This document shows positions 1-13,096 of a stretch of DNA of 64,000 nt, piece after piece (within the stretch, counting starts at the first letter, position 1; each line of letters opens with the position of its first letter). The translations under genes and the position numbers were made by a program. Location of the stretch: contig CM042156.1 of the NCBI GenBank assembly GCA_023376005.1, positions 40,059,382 through 40,123,381 of the forward strand, in the 5' to 3' direction. The notes beneath the pieces were generated by a model. The model saw nothing but the letters and a program-made list of their open reading frames with translations. It was not told the DNA's origin and did no database searches. Source of the DNA: Doryteuthis pealeii. Lineage: Eukaryota > Mollusca > Cephalopoda > Myopsida > Loliginidae.

Positions 1-3000
1 ATATAATGGCATCTAGTTAAGAATGAATCAACATTTTGGAGGTAATCCTAATCATTACTGTTTCAATGTATTTAATATTGAAATAATATCACATGAAGTT
101 TTGTATACTGTTGTGGTACCGTTGACTTACATGTACTCCATCTTACGGAGTTTTCAAAATTACGGCTGATACTGTGTTTAGAGAAGCTAGAAATTTGAGG
201 TACATGTGAGCTTGCAGATACGCTGATGTAAATAGAAGTTCTTGTAAAAAATATAAGTTTCCCAAATTTATTACTCCAAAGAAAACCTATACTGAACAGG
301 ACTGTTTATAAACGAAAACCCATTAAATCATATTCACTAGCATATAAATGGTGCATTACAATTCTAATTTGGTAATTTTGTTTTAATACAATCGAGTGGC
401 AATTTTTACGTAATACAAAGTAACGTTAAAAAAAATTAGGAATGCGTTTTTTTGGGGGGGTTCCTTGGTGGAACGGATTAATTGCATTTGAGTTAATTTC
501 AATGCGAAAAATTAATTCGATTAAGAGGAAATTGAGTTACAGCGGAGGGAAATTAAACTCGTAGGCTTCGAAGGTACCGACTGTATTTTGACACCAAATT
601 TTTTGATTATGTTAGTTTAAATGGTTAGTCAGGTGCTGTGCGCCCCACCCCAGAATAAAACCAGGAACACAGGAAACTTTAACTGTTTTTATAAACAGAA
701 ACGAATTAAACTCGGTAACTCAAGGTATCACTGTATGTATTGGCGCATAGAATGACTCAGCTTAAATGTTTTCCTGCTGCTTTGTCCATCAGTGCAGTGT
801 TCATGTTATGTTTGAACGTAATAGACTCATTTTGATTGATGACATTTTTTTTCGATCAAGGTAATTCTTTATATTATGCGCTCTCATTCAGGTGGATTTT
901 AGCTGTGAGTTAGAAGTGTGAATTAGCTGTGAGATTATAGTGATACAGAAGTTATTAGCAATATGAGTTTCCCGGTAAAAGAAATTCAATTAGAGATGCA
1001 TGTGAAGGATCAAAATTCTCAGTGAAGAAGGATAATTTACTCGTTAAATCACAGACCAGATGCGGCTAAACAACTTGTAGGGACTAGACTCTCCTGTGCC
1101 TTCGGGGACAGGAAGTAGAAGGTAAACTTCCATGTCAAGTTGGGTGAAGAAAGGCCCTCTTGTAGAGTTTTGGTACCAACGTGGTGAGCCTCGTAGAAAA
1201 GCGAGCTATTGTCTCAGTCTCTTGTGACTGAGGAACTTTACCCCTCAGTGAGGGAGTAACAACTGAAGAATACAACCTGGACACCAGTACGTAGTGCCAC
1301 TTCAACGAGGAGTTATGATGAACTATAAGTACGTCCCTAAGTACTTGTTATATTCTGTTAGTTGAGTTGTACATGTGAATAAATAAGGTATAAGAAGTAT
1401 GTGCCTTGTTCCGTTTCGTCAATTACGTCTGTGAACTCTATAGTTTTGTTCCATCATCTAAAGACGTAGTAGAATACAGCTATGTCCTAGCACAACCAAC
1501 TAGTTGCCGAGCGTGATGAAATAATGCTTAAAAGTTAAAAAATGTAGTGCTAATCTCGTTTCGATAAGGAATACACAGCGTGATGAAAAGTAACAGGAAA
1601 AATATGTGAAGTTATCAATTCTGGCCAATATCGTATATGTATTGAGAAATGGCAGAGTTCGCTCTCTTTTTGTCTGTAACAAAAACGACGTCACAGTTTA
1701 CGTCACATTAACCTCAAAATCGGTCAAATAAACATAGACTAAATTTCCAATAAAAATTTTGAGCATAGCGAACTTGAACAGTCCTCATTGTTTTTTAAAA
1801 CAAGTTTTTAAATAAAATACAATGCTTCGGGCGACAATGTATAGTTTTTTATATATGTTGGTTTTATTTTAAAGATATATATTTAAGAGTTATTAACTGT
1901 TAAGATGATACCTATTTAAAGTTATCAGAACTAATCAGTTTCGCGCATTCAAATTGTTTTATTCAGTTTTTTTAAACTCTTTATAATAATTTGATGATTT
2001 TACTGTACTTCATGGGTACAGACACGCTCTGACAATAAACTTTTAAACTCCCGACCCTTTCAGCAATGTCTTTTCAAAAGATTGTATTTTTACATCGCCC
2101 GGGGGCGTTGTTAAAAAAATTTTGCTAGTATATATAATCAAAGAGAGAAGAAGGAGAGAAGAGAGAGAGAGAGAGAGAGGAGAGAGAGAAGAGAGAGAGA
2201 GAGAGAGAGTTTTACCTTGTTTGTGGACTTAATCCTCTTAATCGGGGTTAGCAATAAATAACCGTAATTTGAAGTGATAATTTAACTTATCGGCTTTTTG
2301 CACTTTTTTAGAAGAATCTCTCTCTGCCGAAGTAACGAATTGCGATGTATGCAACTCTGCGCTGACCCCAATGAAACTGGCGAATTGGAACCGTACCGCG
2401 GCCAAGTCGGCGTCACCCGCAACGGTGGTGAGACGAATGAACTCGGACCGTCCGACGGAAGCTTATGTTAATCAGGTGAGACAACCCGTTGGAAAACCCG
2501 CGGTCGAAGGAATTTGATGGAGGACGGTGAGGATCGAAGCAGAGATGCACCGACCAATAAAAACAGCAAACAACAGACCGTGAAACTTATGGATATATTG
2601 ATGGGATCAATGGAAACGAGATAATGAGGACCCGAACGATATTGCCGAAAGGTCTCTTCTCGACTGAACGAGAGTTGTGGGTACAGAACTCGTAATGCGA
2701 GTCATGGGTGTAGATTTACTTGGGAGGATCTATGAGTTGGTCGCCCTTAACGGATACAGGTTTAATTATCTTCTGACGAAATGATTCGATGCTTCTGGAC
2801 TATAGACGAGAGCTTTTGACGCAGAGGTATAGGCCTGACATCTAAATCCCTTTCAACGAGACCTTTGACATGTGATTCATGAACGGTCAGCGATGGAAAG
2901 TTCTCTCTGTTAACGGTAGTCTTGATTTGGATACAGAAAACAGCAGCCTCGGTTGAATATTCGTTAAGATAAGCAGCAATGTGTGTAGACAGGTTTTAAC

Positions 3001-3147
3001 AAGTAGTCTCGTGTTAGATAATTTCTATAGGACCCTTGATCTAGAGAGTTTGAGCTTTGAATGATATGTAGTGGTGGAGGATATTTTTACAGTTCAGATG
3101 GTATCCTAATAGCAGTCTTGAGATAGAGGGTACCTTTTAGAAATATT
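1..3147 (+). repeat. Direct error-rich copy (arm A) of about 21390-24262
   Basis: The sequence runs parallel to about 21390-24262 in the same orientation, with many scattered one- and two-base insertions and deletions. It includes the intron, the (GA)n tract near 2160-2210 and the start of the large glycosylated exon. It continues off the left edge of the window and stops inside that exon at about 3147, where the next copy turns back. The insertion-heavy difference pattern resembles raw long-read sequence rather than evolved divergence. It should not be annotated as an independent gene copy without read support. Confidence 0.85.
2312..3147 (+). pseudogene. Frame-broken copy of the 5' part of the sequon-rich exon (arm A)
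   Basis: Matches the exon that starts at 23504, after the same intron end, but with numerous indels that destroy the reading frame. It ends where the inverted copy begins. Probably an artefactual copy, not a degenerating paralogue. Confidence 0.75.
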
Positions 3148-3833
3148 CTAAATAGAGACTACTGTTAAACTGTCCTTACACATTGCTGCTATTTAACGAA
3201 TTCAAAACCGAAGGCTGCTCGTTTTCTGTATCCAAATCAAGACTACCGTAACGAGAGAGAACTTGCCAATGGTGCCGTTCATGAATCACTGTCAAAGGTC
3301 TCGTTGAAAGGATTTGATCGTCAAGGCCTATATCCTGCGTCAAAGCCGTCGTTATAGCCGAAGCAATCGAAATCACTTTGGTCAGAAGATAATAGTTTAA
3401 ATGTATCGTTAGAGGGCGCCAAGTCAACTGGATCTCCAAGTAAATTCTACACCATGGCTCCGCATGTTACGAGTTCTTGTACCCAAACTCTCAGTTAGCG
3501 AGAAAGAGACTTTCGGCAAATATCGTCGGTCTCGATAGGTCTCGTTGTCCATTTGTTAACCCATCATATATCCATAAGTCACGGTGTTTTGCTGTTTTTA
3601 ATTGGTCGGATGCACTTGTCGTTCGATCACTGGTCCTCGATCAAAATTCTCGCGGACCGCGGTTCGCACGTTGTCCTTCACTGATAACATAGGTCTGTCG
3701 ACGGTCGAGGTCTTCGTCCGCACCGTGCGGTTGACGCCCGGCTTGCGCCGGTAACGGGTTTCAAAGTTCGGCCAAGTTCATTGGGCAGAGTCGATACATC
3801 GCAATTCGTACTACGGCAGGAGGATGAGTTCTT
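3148..3833 (-). pseudogene. Inverted frame-broken copy of the sequon-rich exon (arm B)
   Basis: Reverse complement of about 23504-24165, including the splice acceptor at its right edge. Indels break the frame throughout. It abuts the direct copy of the same exon head to head. Confidence 0.75.
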
Positions 3834-6800
3834 CTAAAAAAGCAAAAAAGCGATAGTATATCATTCATAATTAGTTTTTATTTATGTACCCGTAATGAAA
3901 GTGATTTAAGGTCGCACAAACGAATGGTAAAAGCTCTCTCTCTCTCTCTCTTTCGTCTCTGTCGTCTCGTCTCTCTGTCATCTCTCTCTCTCGGTCTTCT
4001 CTCTTGATTATATAGTACTAGCGAAATTTTTTAAAGAAACGCCCCCGGGCGATGTAAAGATACATTTTTGAAAGACATTGCCTGAAAGGGTGGGAGTTAA
4101 AAGAATTTTATTGTCAGCAGAGTAGTGGTACCAAGTAAGTTAAGTAAAATCAATCAATTTGTAGAGTAAAAAAGAAAAAACAATTTGAAATTGGAACTTG
4201 CGCGCGCCGCGGTGGGGGTCTCTGATAATTTAAATATATATTTGTTAGATCTTTAAATATATATTAAAAAACACACTATATAATTCTATGTCGAGCTGTT
4301 TTTTTGTTTTAAAACAATGAGGACGTCATAACACGTTGCTGCTCAATTTTTATGGAATTTATTACTATGTTATGAACGATATTTTTTGTTCTTTTGGGGG
4401 TTGAAAGAAAAAATGGGGTTGACTAGACTGTGACGTAGTTTTTGTTACAGTACAAAAAGGAGAGCGAATCTCCATTTCTAATACGATTACAGTATTGGCC
4501 AGAATTGATAACTCACATGAATTTTTCCTGTCTTTTCATCAGCTGTGTTTTCCTTTCGGGATAGTCATACATTTTTTAACTTTTAAGATTATTTATCAAG
4601 CCCTGGCAACTATTGGTTTGTGTGGAATAGCTGTCTACAGTCCTATGAGGAACAAAAATATGAAGTTCACAGAATGTAATGACGAAAGGGAGAGGCAAAC
4701 TCGTCAGATTTTTAACCTTATTTATTCACATGAAACCAACACAGTTTTAGTATTGCGCGACAGTACTTATAGTTCATATTAACTCCTCGTTTGAGTGGGG
4801 TGTCAGGTTGAGTCTTCAGTTGTTATCCTCACTGAGGGAAAGTTCATTCAGTCACAAGAGACGATGAACAAGAGCTCGCTTCTACGAGGCCTGACACGTT
4901 GGTACCGAAAACTGTAAAGAGGGTTCTTCACCACATGACAAGAGGAAGTTACCTTTTCTACTTACTGTCCCGAAGGCACACGGAGAGTTCTAAGTCCCCT
5001 ACAGTTGTTTTAGCCGCACTCTTGGTTGTGAGATTTAACGAGTGATATTCCTTCTTCACTGAGAATTTTGAATCTTCACATGCATCTGCTAAATGATAAT
5101 CTTTACCGGGAAATACTCAATATTGCAAACTTGTATCATATAATTCACAGCTAATTTCACAACTTCTAAATCACAGCTAAATTCCACTGAATGAGAGCGC
5201 AATAATAGTATAAATGAATATTCTTTTGATCGAAAAAATTCCATCGCAATCACAAAATGAGTCTATCACGTTCAAAAATAAGATGAACACTGCATGATGG
5301 AAAAGCACAGGAAACAAGTTGAAGTGAGTCATCTGATTCTTGCCAGATACATTACAAGTAGATACCTTTGCAGTTAGTCGATTTTAATTCCGGTTTCTGT
5401 ATAAAACGTAAAGATTTCCTGCTTTGGTTTCGTGGTTTTATTCCTGGGGGTGGGTACAGCTGAAAATAACATTTTTTAACTAAACGATAATAAATTTGGT
5501 GTCAAGAATACAGTGGTTAACCTTGACCTACGAGTAGTTAATTCCTTCGCGCTCGTACTCAATTTCTCTTATTATGCGAATTAAAATTTTTCGCATGAGA
5601 ATTAAACTCAAATGCCATTAATTCCGTTCCACCCAACCCCCAAAATACATCCTATTTTATTTAACGTTATTTGTAATACGAAAAAATTGCACTGTATTGT
5701 ATACAAACAAAATGAAAATAGTAATGTATGAGATTATATGCGTAATATGATTATGGGTTTTTTGTATAAACATGTTTTTCTTTGGAGTTAATAAATTTGA
5801 AAACTTACTATTTTGTTACAAAGACTATTTACATCAGCGTTCTGAAGCTCACAGTACCTCAAATTTAGCTCTCAACACAAGGTATCCAAGTCCCGTAATT
5901 TGGAAAAACTACGTAGAGGCTGGAGTACCATGGTAAGTCAAGGTATCCAAGTATACAAATGTTCATTGAATATTAGTTTCAATATTTAAAATACATTGAA
6001 CATAATTGAATTAGATACCGTCAAATGTGATTCAATTCTTATATAGGAGTGGCATATATGTGACACAGAAAATATTAATTGGCATATATAACACAATTCA
6101 TTGATGATAATAATAATAATATAATAAATAATAATAATAATAAGAAGAAGAAGAAGAGAAAGGAAAAGAAGAAGAAAGAGAAGAAGAAGGAAAAGAAGGC
6201 AAGAAGGTAATAAGACGCAGTGAAAGTAGCAAGTGCAAGAATGTGGGGAAGAGACGAAAACGTTAAATCAACACAATAAGCGAGATACAACAAACTAGCA
6301 AAAAAGAGGACATGGCTAGGGCACGCAACTCAGTGGGATAGGTGATCCACGTGGGAATTGTGCAAGGAAAGTTCAAGTTTTTTCACCATGCAAACTAAAT
6401 GGTATAGTGGTTACATAATTATTAAGATCTCTAATTAACTTATATAAGGTAGTATATGGAAATCATAATGGCGATTAGAGTGCAGGCTTGAAACTGAGCC
6501 TTGAGAGTAAGTGACGGGCGCTTGACCTCACTCTCACCTGTGCCTTGCCGGGGAAAAATTGTGAGAAACCCGAAAGCTAAAGAAGACCCTGTCTTCCTGG
6601 TTTAAGGGAATAGTAAGTAAGTTCTCAGTCAGATTAGCAGGTAGGAGCCGAGCCCGATAGGATGTAAGTCGATCTTGGCCGCAGATGTCTGGTGGGGATT
6701 TTAACATAAAATAAGGATTCAAAAGTAAATCGAGTCTTGTTGTGTTAGTCATCTAAAAACTAACAATGACACAGGGCTTCTTGATAAGTGAGAATCCCCA

Positions 6801-7863
6801 TAGAAGACCAGACCCGAAGTCCCCAAAGAAGAGCTCCAGACAGAAGATTCCGACCAAGACGCAAGATGTTTAGAAGATGATAACCAAAGACAATCAGAAA
6901 TAGGGCAAAGCCGGTCAGAAAGAAAATACGGGACCAGAGAGTAAGGAAGTAAGAAAGGGTTATGCGACATATGCGCAAGACGCGTGAGATCTGTCCTGGA
7001 AATGAGATGCATAAAATTCTCTGGGACTTTGATATACGGAATCAACCTACATCCCGGCCAGAAGAAGTGAGACTTAAGTAATTGATTAATAAAAAGAAAA
7101 TAACCTGTCGATCTCGTAAATTTTGGCCGTCCTGTCGCCAACGAGTGAGAAAAATGAACAGAAAGCGAATAGATAGTTACAAATATTTGGACCTTGCCAG
7201 AGAAAATTGAAAAAACTGGAACATGAAGGTGACGGCCGTACCCAATTGTAATTGGTGCCTTGAGAACGGTCCCCATAGAATTTGGGTGAAAATGGAAATC
7301 AGAAGAAGATCGGAAACCATCTAAACTACACTTTGTTTTGTTTGTTTTGGTTTTTACGGCATAATACCTCAGTGGGTCATTTAATGCCGATAAAGTTTTG
7401 AAATAAATAATTCTTATGGATAAGACAATTTTTTATGAATACATTTTTTCTATTTACCCATAAGATGGGACCTAACAGGTACTACCACTCCGGGTCAGAG
7501 TGGACCAGGGAGCAATGGTGATGAAGGGGTGCTCCACATTCCCAACCCCAAAACTGTAACTCACCATCAGATAGAGTTTAACGTCATTCCAGGACATGTA
7601 GACCCGCAGCCACCGCCTTCTAAGTCACTCATATGATGAATCTAAACTACATGCATTGTTAAGATCGGCCCAGAATACCTCAGAAGTAGTCCTGGAAGAC
7701 CTGAGGAGACTTGCTGGGGTCACAAGAAGAAAGAAGAAGAGAAGAAGAAGGAAGAAGAAGGCAAGAAAGAAGAAGGCAAGAAAAGAAGGCAGAAGAAGAA
7801 GAAGGAAGAAGAAGAAAAGAAGAGAAGAAGAAGAAGAAGAAAAGAAGAAAAGGAATGGGTTAC

Positions 7864-8226
7864 CAGATAATCCTCGAATGCAACACAGTTGGGGAACTGT
7901 ACTCGGCGGTTGTTCATTATTGTTTCACAACCACGTCATTCCCTCATGGCTAGGTGGGCAGCCGGACAAATCCTCTGTGCAAGCATGGCACTCTCGCACA
8001 TTTAATGACTGTTATTTCCAACGTTTTTGCCTGTCATTGCATTCCCTTCGCCCAAGCTGCCAAATTCGAACATGTCCAGGAAGTGTGGTGGCTTTGACTG
8101 CACTGCTATGTTCATAGGCTCAACAAGAGCCATGGCTGCTATCCTACATCTTCTCCCCTTGGAAGTACTGCAATCAAATGCACCAAGGCATAGCACCGAC
8201 GTTGCAATGACAGCAGGCAAGCACTC
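7864..8226 (-). pseudogene. Inverted copy of the tandem cysteine-module exon (arm B)
   Basis: Reverse complement of the exon at 19323-19658, with recognisable donor and acceptor sites at its ends. Several one-base insertions make it longer than the 336-base original and break the frame. Confidence 0.75.
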
Positions 8227-8339
8227 TCGCAACATGATAAAAATGATAGAGTGGGTTTTGAAACATATATATATATATGTATATATAAATATAACCTATA
8301 TACATGTAGGAATTTAAACGAAAATGCGACGATCTGGTT

Positions 8340-8770
8340 TAACAAATGTTTATTTTTTATTCTGTTTCAAAGGTTTCTGGCCACTTTTTAATGTTTGGGT
8401 GGAAGTTGAATGGATAAGGTCCACCAAGTTCAGTTCCCGAGTACTTTCGCACTTCGAAGCCGCCAATCATCAGGGGTGATGTATTCCAGTTGTTTTTTTT
8501 TTGTTTTTTTTTATTTCCAATACTGGAAGCTGTTTAATATAAACAATTTCCCAAATGCAGTACACACAATTTCTGAACAGTGCCTATAACCCTTTCTCAC
8601 CAATTCTTTCATCCTTCCAGCCTCCAAATTAATATAAAAAAAACTTTGTTAAAATCTGGAATACATCCAAACCCCTGATGATGGCGCTTCGAAGTGCCGA
8701 AATACTCGGAACGTGAACTTTGGGTGGACTTATCCATCAATTCCAACCCGACTTAAAAAGTTGCCAAAAA
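8340..8770. repeat. Foldback element with ribozyme-like cores (arm B only)
   Basis: About 8375-8480 and 8655-8760 are inverted repeats of each other. Each carries a CUGAUGA, a GC-rich stem-loop and a GAAA, as in the hammerhead core (about 8668-8694 on plus, about 8440-8467 on minus). Stem III and stem I could not be closed convincingly, and the sequence here is error-prone. It has no counterpart in the 17610-19250 block of the other arm. Confidence 0.5.
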
Positions 8771-9660
8771 TTGAAAAATCAAAAATAAAATTGTTAAACA
8801 GGAGTATGGTGCCTTTGTTAATTCTACAGTGTATAAAGAAAGAATGCTGCGCGCAAATACACATATACTATTATATAGTGTATATATTATATATATAATA
8901 TAGTATATATATTATAGTATATATATAACACTTTCATGCCCCCCTCCTACTACCTACGCACATTCTACCGAGAAGATACACATACCCTACACAAAGAAAA
9001 ACAACAAAAACTTCAAATAATCGAAGCCTTTAAAATATGATAAACAAAAAAAACCTACCTTAAACAGATAAACTGTTGAATAAGTCGAACACGTTCTTAA
9101 ATGGCTTATAATTTCCGCCTACTCCTCCTTCCACTATCCCCTCCCGCTTCTCAACAACTTGTGCCGCCCTTCCCACAAAAAATATCACGTACTGCATCGC
9201 TCGCGTCGAACCACTACCATTTCTACAACTCCCACAAACCAAAATTGTTATTACGCTCCCACTTCTAATTCCTTGCTACTACTCGTCTGAAGAAACGAGA
9301 CACGAAACCCACATCATCGTTTCCTACCAGATGAGTGACAAACTTGAGTATTGCCGAAAGTGCTAGTTTTTGAAACCTTTGGGAGACTGTTACACCAGTT
9401 ACACCCCACACCAAAAGATTGGCCCGAAATTAGAAAGGATCAACCAAAACTTGTCCCGCCAAGAATTGTGCAGTAAAGTTCAACAAACTTGTATAAGAAG
9501 AAAAAATGCTGCAAAATACACATAGATAGATAGATAGATAGATATGATAGAATGTGGTAATTTTCCGAGTTGAAATAAAGGAAAATAAAAGTGCTCAATT
9601 ATCGGGATGTAAGAGCTGTATGTATCAAATATAAGTGTTTATAACACAGGTTTTTGAAAA

Positions 9661-9704
9661 ACATTTACCTTAGGGGTTTCTGGCTAATGCCATCATCAGA
9701 ATGT
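9661..9704 (-). ncRNA. Type I hammerhead ribozyme (arm B)
   Basis: Read on minus: a stem I strand ACAUU, CUGAUGA, stem II UGGC/GCCA with loop AUUA, GAAA, a short stem III CC/GG with loop UAA (with an extra C or two from indels), then UA before the cleavage point and the stem I partner AAUGU. All conserved core residues are present. In the other arm (about 17440-17465) only the 3' half from stem II onward survives. Confidence 0.65.
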
Positions 9705-10821
9705 GATACCTCTCGTGTTGGTAAGAGCAAAAGTTCCATTCATTCATTTTTAGAATACAAGGTGTGTCAAAAAGTAACAAAAAACATCTCGATACTTTTT
9801 GAACTGAACACACCTTTATATATGTATATGATTATATATATATATAATAATATGTAGGTATATATAGAGGTCAACGATGAAATTTATTGTCACCCATCAA
9901 TTTCGAATATTCTTATCATGTCTCAGAATCTAATGCTCGCAAAATCGCCAAGTGTTTTGCATGTTAATAAGCCAACAAAATAGGAATTAAAACCCAATTT
10001 TTCAAAAGAGATAATACTAATTATATTATATATATATATATTATATAATTAGTATGTAATACTATTATATATATGTGTGTGTGTGTGTGTGTGTTGGTGT
10101 GGTGTGTGTGTTGGAGAGAGAGAGAGAAGAGAGAAGAGAGAGAGAGAGAGAGGAGTTGTGGTGTGTATGGTGTGGAGGCGGGTTAAGGTTAAAATGATTG
10201 GTCGGCATGTGGATTCAGGACTGACATAGGAAAATAGGCACGACAAAACGAACGATTTCCAAATACAAGGACGAGGGTCGTTGCTTTCAAATAATAGCGA
10301 AAATACCTTGAGAAAGATGTACACTTTGAGAAAGGTATAGCATCCAACTATTCTCGCCACCATTGTATGAGTAAAATAGTAGGACGGACCTGAGCTCTTT
10401 ATTCTGTTAGGTAACCAAATCCTAGGAACGGAAAACTTTTTATTACAAAGCTGTTAAGGCTCCGCCTTAGAGAAATTTGTACTTGTGTCATTCCGGGTCC
10501 TGCGAAGGGATCTGGAATTATATATATATATATAATATAGTGATATATATTATATGATATATATGTGTGTGTGGTGGTGGTTGTGTGTGGTGTGGTGTGT
10601 GTGTGTGATGTGTGTGTCAGCTCTAAGTTTAGTAGAAAAACAATTCTAGGAACTTTTGGCTAACCTAAACATAAAAGTGTTTAGTTCAAATCAAAAACTG
10701 TTCATATCATAGGACCATTTCACTATATCTGAAGTTCGATCCCACTGGGTATGGCAGATGGCTCTGAATGTGGCATAAGGCTGAAAGATGATTTAAACAA
10801 CAGACAATAAAGTTTCATTAC

Positions 10822-10967
10822 CTGGTTTGCAAGTTTCCATATTGGTGTGGGTTCCGTTCATTACACAAACGACACTGTTTCTTTTCACATCCGATCTGCT
10901 TACACTTGGGACTTGTCCGGAACAGTTATTATCCGCGATGCCAATCCTGACCAACCCAGAGCAAGTC
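10822..10967 (-). pseudogene. Inverted copy of the first EB-like exon (arm B)
   Basis: Reverse complement of the exon at 15723-15866. It is two bases longer than the original because of indels, so the frame is lost. Both splice sites can still be seen. Confidence 0.8.
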
Positions 10968-11810
10968 TGAAAAATGAATTGTAAGAAAAAAAATATTTAG
11001 TTTCTAAAATACATGTTTTCTCACTAAACTTTGGGACCATATGACCTTTAGCGACACCCACTTTGATCTGTCATTCAGAAGACATCGGTTTTTCATTGTA
11101 CACCGTCAAATATCCGGTTTGTTAGGTGGGTTAGGGGTTAGATTAGTAGGATTAGGTGGTTAGGGAGTAGGATTCGGCGTTCGGTTAGTATAATTTTTAA
11201 ATTAAAAGCTCTAAAAATCGTCTGTTAAACAAACAACCGGATATTGACGGTGTATAATGAAAAAGATGTCCTTCGAATCGAGATCAAAAAGGGGTGGCCT
11301 AAAGGGTCATATGATGCCTAACTTGTGTACAGTGTCAAGTGGCGTAATGCGAATTATTGCTGGATGCGACATCGGGCGTAAGTCCGGGATCCAGTCGTGC
11401 AATTAAGTTTGCTTTAGGACTGTTTACCCTCGGATACGTACAACCCCTCATCACCACCCAGCTTGAATGTGGTTAAAAGTATTACTATTATTCCTGGGAA
11501 AGGCAATGAATCCCTCTTCCCCCGTTAAATATAGTACCATTAATGTAGCAAGTTTCTAAGAAGCATGCTTTCCCCGCTCACTCGGTGCGCAGGGGGACGG
11601 ATATCACATGAGTTGTCTGTCAGCCAACTGTGCTCCCTAATCGGTTATCACCCCTGGCAGGTCTTGCCAAACGGCAATCGCGAATCTGGCAACAATCATT
11701 TATATTTTATATTTTTAAAAGACAATCAAAATGCGTATATGTAATAAAATCGATAATTATTGAAAATAATTATAACAAGCACCCGGCAAAATAACGTGCC
11801 CCACGTGGAA

Positions 11811-11855
11811 CACCGTACAGCTGTATTTCAACTTTATAAGTTCTCATCAGCGGTG
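11811..11855 (-). ncRNA. Type I hammerhead ribozyme (arm B copy)
   Basis: On minus: CACCG, CUGAUGA, stem II AACUU/AAGUU, GAAA, a partly self-complementary stem III around CAGCUG, GUA, then CGGUG. Stem I pairs CACCG with CGGUG perfectly. The matching site in the other arm (14859-14902) lacks one G of GAAA, so one of the two sequences holds an error or mutation. Confidence 0.7.
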
Positions 11856-11993
11856 TATGACCTACGATCCCCCCGATACGATATACATGCCCTAAGCAAA
11901 TTAGTAATTTTCTAATGCTAAAATATAATAGTATATATTTTATAAATTTTAGGAACTATATTTAAAAATGAAGAAATTACAATCCTTTAATAT

Positions 11994-12024
<31 letters not shown>

Positions 12025-12571
12025 AAGATAAATCTAAGTGAGTCAGACGAACCTGACTAAAAGTTTCGCTTAATGCTTTCAAGGGCTAAGATCTCTTGAG
12101 CAGACTAAGTGAAACTTAAGCACTTAGTAGGTTTCGTCTGAACTCATTAGATTTATAGCTTTATTTAATTTGCTCGAGCTTAGGTATTGAGCACTTTTAT
12201 TATTAGCTTTAGCTCTCCTGGGCGGTTTGTATTATGTATATTATATATGACTTATATATATATATATATATGTCATATAAATTGTTTTTTTCTTTTGGCA
12301 AAGATATATGGTCACCAATCGATTATTTTTGTTGTGCGATTATCTTGTCTTTTATTTTTTCCAAAATGTATTCTTTTCTTCCCGGTTTGTGTTTGGTAGT
12401 ATATTTTTACAATCAAACTATTTTGCTGGGTTTTTTCTCACCGCAGCGAGGTTTACCAACAAGGTTTGGTATATGAATAATATATATGATATACGTGATA
12501 TATAATATACTATATATATATATATATTATAGTATGTTTTAACTTACCTATGAATAATTTGGCTTTTATGC

Positions 12572-12784
12572 ATTCCTTGAGTTCAACATCTGCAAAACTA
12601 GATAATGACATGAATAGATTTAATTTTTGAGAAAAGATTGCCCATGTATAGAGACTGAAATCTGTAAAATGCCAACTATTGAATAACATAGTAAGTAAGC
12701 CTTATTTTGCAAACATTCGCTCTTATACTGCATTTGATCCAAACTTTTTCTTTTTAGCGTAAGGCCCTAGGNTTATACTCATCT
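12572..12784. other. Unmatched join region with a single N at 12772
   Basis: About 200 bases beyond the end of the inverted copy match nothing else that I can see in the window. Position 12772 is an N, the only ambiguous base in the window. Sequence quality seems to improve after it. The simplest reading is a gap-filling join. Confidence 0.7.
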
Positions 12785-12960
12785 GTGTCTCTGTCTCTCT
12801 CTCTCTCTGCTCTGTCTCCTCTCTCTGTCTCTCTGTCTCTCTCTCTCTGTCTCTGTCTCTCTCTCTCTGTCTCTGTCTTCTCTCTTTCTCTGTCTGTCTG
12901 TCTGTTCTGTCTGTCTCTCTCTCTCTCTCACACACACACTCTTCTCTCTCTCTCTCTCTT
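12785..12960. repeat. (CT)n-rich microsatellite
   Basis: An impure run of CT and CTGT units with a short CA stretch near 12929-12938. Open frames across it are low-complexity and not coding. Confidence 0.95.
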
Positions 12961-13096
12961 GTGTAGCCATACTGTTGCCAAGTTCCTGGATTCTTGCAAC
13001 GATCCCCAATCTGTACCCATTGGTGACCCATACATTCGGACTTGATCATAACTATGCAAAATTTAGTAAATTATTCAGGTGCCACATAGAGTATAA

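Larger units (their letters stand above)
3148..12571 (-). repeat. Inverted error-rich copy (arm B) of about 14190-24165
   Basis: Read on the minus strand, this stretch follows 24165 down to about 14190: the large exon, the intron, the two-module exon (7864-8226), the one-module exon (10822-10967), the telomere-repeat element near 11030-11310 and the ribozyme near 11811-11855. Two blocks do not match the other copy: 8290-9520 against 17610-19250, and about 9705-10395 against about 16225-17440. Both are bounded by simple repeats or by a ribozyme. The turn at 3147/3148 has no loop. Either a fold-back assembly error or a true inverted duplication could explain it. Confidence 0.85.

Noticed and set aside
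12723..13049. Arg/Glu-rich frame near the N
   Set aside because: Complement of the CT microsatellite; crosses the N.
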